A stretch of DNA of 64,000 nucleotides from Alkaliphilus transvaalensis ATCC 700919 (GTDB lineage: Bacteria; Bacillota; Clostridia; Peptostreptococcales; Natronincolaceae). The stretch spans positions 62,001 to 126,000 of the forward strand of contig NZ_JHYF01000003.1 in assembly GCF_000621485.1 (NCBI RefSeq). The letters run 5' to 3'. A program made the position numbers and the translations under genes. Below the pieces are notes generated by a model. It did not search any database and was not told the DNA's origin. It worked only from the letters and a program-made list of their open reading frames with translations. Of the stretch, positions 53,824 to 61,697 are shown in pieces (positions within the stretch are counted from its first letter, which is position 1; each line of letters begins with the position of its first letter).

Positions 53824-54738
53824 TTGAGGAATTTAATTGAGGTTCAAGATTTCGTAAAGAAGTATGATAAGTTTGTTGCCGTAAATAATGTAACCTTTGA
53901 GGTGGAGGAAGGTACTATATTTGCATTTTTAGGTCCTAATGGGGCAGGAAAAAGCACGACTATCAACACCCTGTGTACAATACTTGAGAAAACTTCTGGA
54001 AGGCTGGCTATTGATAATAAAGACTTATCCCATGAAAAGGATGCTGTAAGAAGGGCTATTGGGGTTGTTTTTCAGGAGTCGACTTTAGATAATAAAATGA
54101 CAGTCCATGAGAATTTGATTATGCATTGTCATTTTTATGGAGTACCCAAAGGAGAAGCAGCCAAAAGGATTGATTTTGTATTAGAATTGGTAGGGATGCA
54201 GAATTGGAAAAGGAAAATAGTAAGTGGCTTATCTGGTGGAATGAAGCGACGTGTGGAAATTGCAAGATCTCTTTTGCATTATCCTAAGGTATTGTTTTTA
54301 GATGAACCAACGACAGGTCTAGATCCCCAAACGAGAGCCCACATTTGGGACTATATAGTCAAGTTACAAAAGGAAAAAAAAGTTACAATTTTTCTGACAA
54401 CCCATTATATGGAAGAGGCCGAGATAAGCAATAAGGTTGCAATTATGGATGCTGGAAAAATTGTTGCTTTAGATACACCCCGAGGTTTAAAACAGAAATA
54501 TACCAAAGATATAGCTAACATTGCAACCAGTAACGAGGAAGCATTAGAGACAGCTTTAAATAAAGCAGAATTTGATTATACTAAAAAATTCGGCTATTAC
54601 TCAATTGATGCAACGAGTTTACCGAAACTAATGGAGATAATAGGTGAGCTAAGGGCTTCTATCACAGACTTAGAGATTAAAAAAGGAACATTGAATGATG
54701 TATTCTTAGCTATTACTGGAAAAGACATAAGGGAGTGA
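53824..54738 (+). CDS. ABC-2 exporter ATP-binding protein (DrrA-like)
   Basis: The 304-residue ATPase has Walker A LGPNGAGKST, the signature LSGGMKRRVEIAR, Walker B VLFLDEPTTGLDP, and TTHYMEEAE. It ends with a DrrA-type C-terminal domain. Such pairs export glycosylated antibiotics such as anthracyclines and confer self-resistance. A TTG start with a weak binding site is used. The membrane partner follows 7 bp later. Confidence 0.92.
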   Translation: MRNLIEVQDFVKKYDKFVAVNNVTFEVEEGTIFAFLGPNGAGKSTTINTLCTILEKTSGRLAIDNKDLSHEKDAVRRAIGVVFQESTLDNKMTVHENLIMHCHFYGVPKGEAAKRIDFVLELVGMQNWKRKIVSGLSGGMKRRVEIARSLLHYPKVLFLDEPTTGLDPQTRAHIWDYIVKLQKEKKVTIFLTTHYMEEAEISNKVAIMDAGKIVALDTPRGLKQKYTKDIANIATSNEEALETALNKAEFDYTKKFGYYSIDATSLPKLMEIIGELRASITDLEIKKGTLNDVFLAITGKDIRE

Positions 54739-54745
54739 TCTTTTT

Positions 54746-55579
54746 ATGAATATTATAGTTGCTTTATGGCTCAGAAATCTTAAACTATTTATCCGTAATC
54801 GTGTTCAGCTAATTACGCTAATTGTAATGCCCTTCTTTTTTTTATATATTTTCAGTGCGATATTTAAAAATGAAAGCATTACCAATCCAGTAAATTATAT
54901 GCTTGCGGGTATTGTAATTGCTACGGTATTTCAAGCATCCCTCACAATGGGAACCAGTACGATAGAAGATATTGTTTCAGGATTTATGAAGGAAGTATTG
55001 GTGAGTCCAGTTAAACGGATACAGGTTGCAGTAGGACAGTTAATTTCTGCCGCAACAATTGCAAGTCTGCAAGGGATTATTATTTTATTTTTTGGATTCT
55101 TAATAGGATTTAGAGTCAATTCTTGGATTACACCATTTGCCGTTATTGGATTTATGATTATCGTGGGGCTTGTCTTTTCTGGGCTAGGGTTATTTATTGC
55201 CACACTAGTTAAGGATTCACAAACTTTTCAGATCATAAATACAGCAATCTCTATGCCATTGACATTTCTTAGCGGTGCATACGTGCCCCTTTCAATATTG
55301 CCAAATATTTTAAGATTTGTGGCTTATCTCAATCCAATGACCTATGCTACGGCTTTCTTCAGAACAATTATACTGGAAAAGACCTCTTTAACAATAGATG
55401 AACTAATTGAACAACAACTTGCTTTTAAGATTGGTGATTTTGTAATAACCCCCTTGATTAGTATGGTGTTTGTGTTAGTATTTGGGTTTATATTTTTAAT
55501 ATTAGCATCCTATGTCTTTGGAAAAGTTGACTTTTCTAAAATTAATCGTACAAGAAATAAAGAAGAAGAAATATGGTAA
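54746..55579 (+). CDS. ABC-2 type exporter permease (DrrB-like)
   Basis: The 277-residue protein has six hydrophobic helices and the ABC2 signature around SGAYVPLSILPNILRFVAYLNPMTY. With the DrrA-like ATPase it forms a second export system of the cluster, distinct from the FtsX-type pump at 35748-39010. Transported molecule unknown. GGGAGTGAT precedes the ATG. Confidence 0.9.
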   Translation: MNIIVALWLRNLKLFIRNRVQLITLIVMPFFFLYIFSAIFKNESITNPVNYMLAGIVIATVFQASLTMGTSTIEDIVSGFMKEVLVSPVKRIQVAVGQLISAATIASLQGIIILFFGFLIGFRVNSWITPFAVIGFMIIVGLVFSGLGLFIATLVKDSQTFQIINTAISMPLTFLSGAYVPLSILPNILRFVAYLNPMTYATAFFRTIILEKTSLTIDELIEQQLAFKIGDFVITPLISMVFVLVFGFIFLILASYVFGKVDFSKINRTRNKEEEIW

Positions 55580-55805
55580 GCATCATTACGACCTGTCTTT
55601 AACAATAGTTAATAATAGATTTTAAAAAGTAAAAATCCATTGTTAGAAGAGTTAAAATTAGAACCGTATTAAAATTGACTAGATAGAGGTTAGGTGTATC
55701 TGTGATGTAATATACTTATTGTAATTTTTTAAAAGTCTAGACTTAAATTTACTTGTGTTTAACGATAACAGATAATATTACTTTAGGAAAAAAGGGGAAA
55801 TGAAA

Positions 55806-56846
55806 ATGATTCGCTTAGGAGTGATATGTCCATCTGAAATTGCAATGCGCAGATTTATGCCAGAGTTGGCAGCGTTGGAGGGTTTCCAGTTTGTTGGGAT
55901 TGGTGTATGTACTGAAGAAGAAAGATTTGGCGATAAAGGTTCAGAAGTGTCAGAAGAGGTGAAGAAAAGTACATTAAAGGCACAATACCAAAAGGCAGCT
56001 CAATTTGTTGAAACATATGGTGGGAAAATTTTTGAGGGTTATGAAGCAATTTCTACTTCTAGTGAAATTGATGCCTTATATATTCCATTACCCCCATCCC
56101 TGCATTTTAAATGGGCAAAACGTGCATTAGAATCTAATAAACACGTTTTAGTAGAAAAACCTGCTACGATAGCTTCAGAAACAACTAGAGAGATGGTAGA
56201 ACTGGCTAGAGAAAAAGGAAGGGCACTTCATGAGAACTATATGTTTGTTTATCATGATCAATTGAAGGCGATTGATGATATCGTTCAAAGTGGTGAAATT
56301 GGTGATGTAAGACTTTATAGAATTACTTTTGGCTTTCCAAGAAGAGCGATTAATGATTTCAGATATAATAAAGAACTTGGCGGCGGCGCACTAATGGATG
56401 CTGGAGGCTATACTATCAAATATGCAGCAACCTTACTTGGTGAATCGGCTAAGATTGCCTATGCCCAGATGAACTATATAGATAATTTTGAAGTTGATCT
56501 ATTTGGCTCGGGAGCAATCATTAATCGAGAAGGAATTACAGCTCAAATTGCATTCGGGATGGATAACCAATATAAATGTGATCTTGAAGTTTGGGGGAGC
56601 AAGGGGTGTTTAATGACAGGTCGCATACTTACTGCACCCACTGGGTTTGTTCCTGAAATCACTATTAATAAAGGGAGCATAGAAGAAGTGAGAAAGCTTC
56701 CATCGGATAATACATTTAGGAAGTCAATACTAAAATTTCAAGAGTGCATTACGAATAGTAGTGTGAGGGAAAACAATTATAATGAGATTCTTAAACAAGC
56801 AGAGTTAATAGATGAGTTCATTAAAACAGCCAAAGGATCATTTTAA
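55806..56846 (+). CDS. Gfo/Idh/MocA oxidoreductase, probable NDP-hexose 3-ketoreductase
   Basis: The protein of about 346 residues has an N-terminal dinucleotide fold (MIRLGVICPSE), the hallmark KHVLVEKP, and a C-terminal alpha/beta domain with GGGALMDAGGYTIKYA. The family includes KijD10 and SpnN, which reduce the C3 ketone left by an NDP-hexose 2,3-dehydratase. Since that dehydratase is the first gene of the cluster, the pair very likely makes a 2,6-dideoxy-4-keto sugar. AAAGGGGAAA fits the ATG at 55806 better than that at 55800. Confidence 0.87.
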   Translation: MIRLGVICPSEIAMRRFMPELAALEGFQFVGIGVCTEEERFGDKGSEVSEEVKKSTLKAQYQKAAQFVETYGGKIFEGYEAISTSSEIDALYIPLPPSLHFKWAKRALESNKHVLVEKPATIASETTREMVELAREKGRALHENYMFVYHDQLKAIDDIVQSGEIGDVRLYRITFGFPRRAINDFRYNKELGGGALMDAGGYTIKYAATLLGESAKIAYAQMNYIDNFEVDLFGSGAIINREGITAQIAFGMDNQYKCDLEVWGSKGCLMTGRILTAPTGFVPEITINKGSIEEVRKLPSDNTFRKSILKFQECITNSSVRENNYNEILKQAELIDEFIKTAKGSF

Positions 56847-56886
56847 GTAATGTGTAATTTAAAGCATGGTTTACATACTTTGTTAT

Positions 56887-56940
56887 AAGGAATAGGGAGT
56901 TCTACTTTAACTATTTTAAATAAGAAACTTTATGTAAATG
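56887..56940. repeat. Copy of the palindromic intergenic repeat
   Basis: GAATAGGGAGTTCTACTTTA and the following ATTTTAAATAAGAAACTTTA closely match the left half of the repeat at 18145-18200 upstream of padR, although the two sites are 38 kb apart. Confidence 0.6.
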
Positions 56941-57010
56941 AGGATGTTTCTATAATTATGTTAATATGAACAATTCTTCTAAACTTTTAAAAAGGAGGAA
57001 AGGATATAAT

Positions 57011-57520
57011 ATGAGATTAATTATTCATGATTTATCGGAAGAATATGAGAAAAAATTAAAGGTAAATAATGATATGGTTTTAGGAAATGATGGGACCATA
57101 AAAAGCTGTATAGGATGTTTTGACTGTTGGACTAAGCATCCAGTGTTATGCTGTTTGAAGGACAAGTATTCGGATAACCCTAAAAATATGCAGTATATGG
57201 ATGAATACGTAATAATTACTGAATGTTATTGTGGTAGCTACTCTCCTTTTATAAAAAACATATTAGATCGAAGTATTTCCTATATGTTACCCTTCTTTGT
57301 TATTAGAAACGATGAAATGCATCACCCTGAGCGTTATTCTAATAAATTTAAGCTGACGGTTTATGCTTATGGTAACTCCTTAACTGAAAGAGAAAAAGCA
57401 ACGATGAAAAGTTTTGTTAAGGCTAATGCCATTAATTTAAATTGCGATGATTATACGACAACATTTTTTCAATCTCCACAGGATATCATTTCATTATGGG
57501 AGGGAGTAAAATGCAAATAG
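57011..57520 (+). CDS. Iron-sulfur flavoprotein (Isf)-like / NADPH-FMN reductase family protein
   Basis: The 169-residue protein starts at the ATG after AAAAAGGAGGAAAGG. It carries C33-x2-C36-x2-C39-x7-C47 in SCIGCFDCWTKHPVLCC, the compact cluster motif of archaeal-type iron-sulfur flavoproteins. The later ECYCGSYSPFIKNILDRS is the flavodoxin-fold FMN loop. It could pass single electrons between ferredoxin and flavin. Its stop overlaps the next flavoprotein gene by 10 bp. Confidence 0.75.
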   Translation: MRLIIHDLSEEYEKKLKVNNDMVLGNDGTIKSCIGCFDCWTKHPVLCCLKDKYSDNPKNMQYMDEYVIITECYCGSYSPFIKNILDRSISYMLPFFVIRNDEMHHPERYSNKFKLTVYAYGNSLTEREKATMKSFVKANAINLNCDDYTTTFFQSPQDIISLWEGVKCK

Positions 57521-58152
57521 CTATATTAGATGGCACCCCAAAATTTAAAGAGAGCCGTTCGGGATACTTGATAAACCACATGGAAAATTTATTAGGAGGC
57601 AATAATGAATGTCATCAACTGAAGCTTATTAGAAAAAGTCAGTGGCAACAATATTATAAAACCATAGATGAATCGGAAGTTATATTACTGGTGGCTCCAT
57701 TATATGTAGATGGATTGCCATCTCATGTTTTAGATTTTATGTATCATTATGAAAAGTATTTGAAGGATGAAGGCAAAACCCCCAATTTGGTTATGTATAC
57801 AATTATAAATTGTGGATTTTATGAGGGTATTCAAAATAAAATTGCAATCGAGATTGTAAATAATTGGTGCAATAAAATTGGTATTACCAAAGGAGGGGGA
57901 ATAGGGATTGGAGCAGGGACTCTATTGGCAACTGACAAACCAATACCCTTCACTGCTGCTTCTAGAAAAACATTGAAGGAAGAGCTACAGAAATTTAAGG
58001 AGTTAATCGAAGTAAAAGGAACAAAGGACGACTTATATCTAAATCCCCAAATGTCCCGTTCAAAATGTATGAGATTATCGGATATGTACTGGTATTTTTG
58101 TGGATTTGCAAATCGCTTAACTCCAAAGAAATTATACGTTAAGAGACAATAG
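57511..58152 (+). CDS. Flavodoxin-like / NAD(P)H-dependent oxidoreductase family protein
   Basis: The 213-residue protein starts MQIAILDGTPKF after GGGAGGG. It has the beta-alpha FMN-binding beginning GTPKFKESRSGYLIN and the loop LVAPLYVDGLPSHVLDFM, typical of the flavodoxin_2 family. It lacks the cysteine cluster of its upstream neighbour. The two overlap and are probably made together as a redox pair for reductive tailoring; the substrate is not known. Confidence 0.7.
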   Translation: MQIAILDGTPKFKESRSGYLINHMENLLGGNNECHQLKLIRKSQWQQYYKTIDESEVILLVAPLYVDGLPSHVLDFMYHYEKYLKDEGKTPNLVMYTIINCGFYEGIQNKIAIEIVNNWCNKIGITKGGGIGIGAGTLLATDKPIPFTAASRKTLKEELQKFKELIEVKGTKDDLYLNPQMSRSKCMRLSDMYWYFCGFANRLTPKKLYVKRQ

Positions 58153-58179
58153 TACCCCCATTATAATTATATGTTAATC

Positions 58180-58215
58180 AAAAGATAGTGATAAAAGAAA
58201 AGATAGTGATAAAAG
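58180..58215. repeat. Two tandem copies of an 18-bp unit
   Basis: AAAAGATAGTGATAAAAG occurs at 58180-58197 and 58198-58215, just before the acyltransferase ribosome binding site. Confidence 0.85.
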
Positions 58216-58242
58216 AAATGAGGGAAGGTGGTGTAACTACTT

Positions 58243-59166
58243 ATGGAAGGAAAGGTAGTTTTTTGTTTTGAAGGGATGAACAGTTCTATAGGAAAACTAA
58301 TTAGTAAACTGGATGAAAAACAAAAAGAAAAACTATATACACTGTGTGAAGAAGCAAAAGAATTTATGGGAATAGACTTCTTAGAAAATTTGAAACATAG
58401 AAAAGAAGATGGAAGTGATCTAGAAGTAGTCTTTGCTGAAATGGTAATATCATACATATGTGATTACATAATATTTGATACATATATACAAAATGGAATT
58501 AAGCCCGATATATTGGTGGGATACAGTCTAGGAGTGAATACAGCATTAGTATGTGCTGGATATCTTTCATTTTTAGGTGGAATTGAAATACTAAAAAGCA
58601 CGATAAAGTGCATAGAGTATTCTTTTAATAATCTAAAGGAAGATATGGCTTTAATTGTTGGCTTACCTAAAAATTATTTAGAAGAAATTATTATAAAAAA
58701 TGGATGGAGCAACTTTGTATCAATAGCCAGTGAAAACTCTGAAGTTTCATTATTAATTACTGGTGAAAAGGAATATGTGGATTACATGATGGAAGCTTCA
58801 ACCAACGAGGGAGCATTAAAAGCGATAAAATTAAATACATTAATCGCCTTTCATAATGGAAAAAAAGACTGGATGGAAGAATGTATAAAGGGCATGGATG
58901 ACCTTGTTATATTTAAAGGTAATAGAAAAGTCTTATCTGTGTATTCATTAGATATTATTAAGGATGATGAGAATTTAGTAAGGGAAGAATTAAAGAAAAA
59001 TGTATACACTCCAATGAAATGGCGAGAAGCTATAGAATCTTTAGAAAATCAGGGATACAACCAATTTTGGGATGTAAGCCTTGATGGTAATGTCAAAAAA
59101 ATATCCACTTTAACTAAACCAGATTCTGTTTTTTATTCCTATAAGACTTTTTTAAAAAACTGCTAG
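58243..59166 (+). CDS. FabD-like acyltransferase with divergent substrate pocket
   Basis: The 307-residue acyltransferase has the nucleophile S95 in VGYSLGVNTAL and His204 in IAFHNG, giving the Ser-His dyad. The N-terminal GQGSQ loop of malonyl transferases is EGMNSS here. The helix that normally holds the malonyl-binding Arg reads IEILKSTIKCIEYSF, without an Arg. It is therefore expected to load or transfer a non-malonyl acyl group, or to act as a hydrolase that removes stalled chains. GGAAGGTGG precedes the ATG. Confidence 0.82.
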   Translation: MEGKVVFCFEGMNSSIGKLISKLDEKQKEKLYTLCEEAKEFMGIDFLENLKHRKEDGSDLEVVFAEMVISYICDYIIFDTYIQNGIKPDILVGYSLGVNTALVCAGYLSFLGGIEILKSTIKCIEYSFNNLKEDMALIVGLPKNYLEEIIIKNGWSNFVSIASENSEVSLLITGEKEYVDYMMEASTNEGALKAIKLNTLIAFHNGKKDWMEECIKGMDDLVIFKGNRKVLSVYSLDIIKDDENLVREELKKNVYTPMKWREAIESLENQGYNQFWDVSLDGNVKKISTLTKPDSVFYSYKTFLKNC

Positions 59167-59191
59167 GAAGGTTTTTACTATAAATAAAATT

Positions 59192-59268
59192 CCTCAATTA
59201 CTACTTGAGGAAAATGCATAATTAATATTGAATTATGATTAATGCATTTTCCTCACTTAAGTGTGAGG
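59192..59268 (+). promoter_or_regulatory. Attenuator-like set of competing hairpins
   Basis: CCTCAA/TTGAGG (59192-59210) and CCTCAC/GTGAGG (59251-59268) form two small hairpins. A long alternative stem pairs CTTGAGGAAAATGCAT (from 59204) with ATGCATTTTCCTCACTTAAG (to 59261), using one arm of each. The small and long forms exclude each other. It ends about 20 bp before the oxidoreductase start. Confidence 0.5.
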
Positions 59269-59289
59269 AAGTGAAAGGAATGAATACAA

Positions 59290-61374
59290 TTGATAACTGA
59301 TAATAGAATCGTTTATGTGGACCTGGATAAGAAAAAGGTAGAAGAGGTTGAAATTACAAGAAGAGAACGGGAAGAATACATTGGGGGGGCTGGACTTAAT
59401 ACTAAAATTCTATTTGATTCTGAAGCTATGTTTAACGATGCGCTGTCTGATGAAAATGTCCTAGTTTTTGGAGTTGGAGTTGGCACTGGTTCAGGACTAC
59501 TTAATGGAAACCGTGGTGTTATAACAGGTAAAAGTCCAGTAACGGATTTGTTTGGGGATTCTAATATTGGAGGAGATTTTCCCATATATTTAAAAAGACT
59601 TGGGATAGATCATCTTGTTTTACGTAATACGTCAGAGAAGCCAGTTTACATTTATATAAGTGCTAAAAGGGAAGTGCAGTTTATTGATGCTGATGACTTA
59701 TTGGGCATGAATACAGATGATGTAACCGATTTATTACAGGCAAGATATGGGGGAAATTGTGAGGTGGCATGTATTGGGCCAGCTGGTGAAAAATTATGTA
59801 GATTTGCAAGTATTGCAATGTCAAAAACTCATTTTGCAGGACGTATGGGAATGGGTTGTATAATGGGGCATAAGAAGGTTAAAGCCATTGTTATAGAAAA
59901 GACGAATGTTATAAACAATGTGTATGACAAAGAAAAATTAAAAAATATAAGCAAAAATTGGTTGGATAGTGGTAAAACTTCTGTCACCTTTAAAATGATG
60001 AGTCTTGAAGGGACGTTATTGTTGGTGAAACAGTATAACGAAACAGATACGATACCAATCAATAATTGTGCCAATAACAAGGACGAACGTTGCGAGAATT
60101 TATATGCTAGGGTTTTTAGATCAGAATTTGAAACTAAAAAAAATCCGTGCAAATACTGTGCAATGGGCTGTGCAAAAGACTTTGAGATTAAAAAAGGTAG
60201 ATTTAAAGGAGAAGGTGGTTCAAGAATTGATTATGGTTCTGTAGCAAGCTTTGGTCCAGCTATAGGAATTTTTGACTATGCTGAAGTTATCCACTTAAAG
60301 CTTTTAGGAGACAAGTTTGGAATGGACAGTATGGAATGTGCTTCGGCTATTGCCCTCACCTTTGAACTGCAAAACAGGGGACTTTTGCCTCCAGAATATC
60401 AGAATGAGAAGCTATATAAGTTCGGTAGTGTAGAAGGGGCAGAGCATTTAATGTCTTTGATGGTATCTGATGATGAGTTCGGGAAAATTTTAGCTCAGGG
60501 TTCATATAGGGCTTCAAGAATTTTAAAGGCAGAGAAATACGCCTTTTGTGTAAAAAAATCTTCAATAGGTTTACAATCCAAACGAAGAAAAGCATGGGCA
60601 CTAGGATATATAACCTCCACCCGTGGTGGAGATCACTTGAAAAACTTTCCGTTTACATCAATTTTTGGTGGTCCTTTTGCAGAGATGGTGGCAAAGCACA
60701 TTTTTAAAAGAGATTTTAAAGGGAATTATCATAAATCAGAGGAAAAAGGAAGAGTTGTTTGGTGGCATGAAAACTATAAGTATGCACTAGATTCAATTGG
60801 TTTATGCTTATTTGGTATGCATGGAATTGTAACACAAGGTAGAGGTTACTTTAATGACTTGGCAGAAGTCATGAATTCACTACTAGGGACTGCCTTAACA
60901 GAAGAACAACTATTCTATTGTGGAGAAAGAATATATCAATTACAAAATGCTTTTAATATCGTATCGGGTATGAAGTTAGAAGACTATAAGTTACCCCAAA
61001 GAAAGAAAGAAGAAGGTGTTAATAAACAGTTTATAGAAGACACCGACATTAAAGAAAATGATGAGGGAATGCTTCCAGAATACTTTTATTTTAGAGGCTT
61101 ATCAAAAGATGGTAGACCAACAATAGAAAGATTTAAGGAGATAGGGTTAAGTCATTACATTGATCTGGTAAAAGCCACTGAAGATAGTAAAACTGGTAAA
61201 ATGGAAGAGGTTTTAAAAGAGGTGCGATTAAGTTTTAAAATGACTATAGGAGAAAAGATAAAGTCTAGAATTATCTATAAAATAGTGACTAACTCAATAG
61301 AAAAAGGCATGAAGAAAGCTAAAAAAATGAAAATGGAAGAAATGAAAAAAATGGGGAAAACACTGCAGCAATAG
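59290..61374 (+). CDS. Aldehyde:ferredoxin oxidoreductase-family tungsten enzyme
   Basis: The 694-residue protein has YIGGAGLNTKIL and GNRGVITGKSP in domain 1. The cluster ligands are C287, C290, C294 and C506 (CKYCAMGC and DSIGLC), and STRGGDHL lies near 443-450 at the pterin site. It belongs to the W-bis-pterin family that oxidises aldehydes or, in BamB-type members, reduces aromatic thioesters. About 70-80 extra C-terminal residues rich in Lys and Met are unusual. The TTG start lies 9 bp after AAAGGAA. It is the last gene of the cluster. Confidence 0.9.
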   Translation: MITDNRIVYVDLDKKKVEEVEITRREREEYIGGAGLNTKILFDSEAMFNDALSDENVLVFGVGVGTGSGLLNGNRGVITGKSPVTDLFGDSNIGGDFPIYLKRLGIDHLVLRNTSEKPVYIYISAKREVQFIDADDLLGMNTDDVTDLLQARYGGNCEVACIGPAGEKLCRFASIAMSKTHFAGRMGMGCIMGHKKVKAIVIEKTNVINNVYDKEKLKNISKNWLDSGKTSVTFKMMSLEGTLLLVKQYNETDTIPINNCANNKDERCENLYARVFRSEFETKKNPCKYCAMGCAKDFEIKKGRFKGEGGSRIDYGSVASFGPAIGIFDYAEVIHLKLLGDKFGMDSMECASAIALTFELQNRGLLPPEYQNEKLYKFGSVEGAEHLMSLMVSDDEFGKILAQGSYRASRILKAEKYAFCVKKSSIGLQSKRRKAWALGYITSTRGGDHLKNFPFTSIFGGPFAEMVAKHIFKRDFKGNYHKSEEKGRVVWWHENYKYALDSIGLCLFGMHGIVTQGRGYFNDLAEVMNSLLGTALTEEQLFYCGERIYQLQNAFNIVSGMKLEDYKLPQRKKEEGVNKQFIEDTDIKENDEGMLPEYFYFRGLSKDGRPTIERFKEIGLSHYIDLVKATEDSKTGKMEEVLKEVRLSFKMTIGEKIKSRIIYKIVTNSIEKGMKKAKKMKMEEMKKMGKTLQQ

Positions 61375-61697
61375 AAGGATCTAGTTAATAGAATCATACT
61401 AGCATAGCATCATCTTCTGCACTAAGACAAGGTATAAGATAAGGTATAAAAATGTTTCTACAAATAACAGTATTATAACTAAATAAGCCTTTTAAAAAGT
61501 AGTAAACCTTAACCATACTAAAGTAATCAAAATGGTTGAGGTTTTTCTCTTCTCACAATCTTTATATTTTCTATAATTAATATTTTTAATAAATTATTAT
61601 GAAACTAAAAAAATGAGAAATTTGTAATAATCAAAAATTGGCATAATTAGAGAAAGTTTTTAAATTAATTTACAAGCTTTTACAATTCTCCCCATAA
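61375..61697. other. Intergenic region closing the cluster (323 bp)
   Basis: It contains short ATAAGGTATAA repeats near 61430-61450 and a clear terminator at 61504-61547. No gene seen in the remaining AT-rich sequence. Confidence 0.6.
61504..61547 (+). terminator. Terminator at the end of the gene cluster
   Basis: AAACCTTAACCAT pairs with ATGGTTGAGGTTT (one G-T pair) and is followed by TTCTCTTCTC. Confidence 0.8.
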
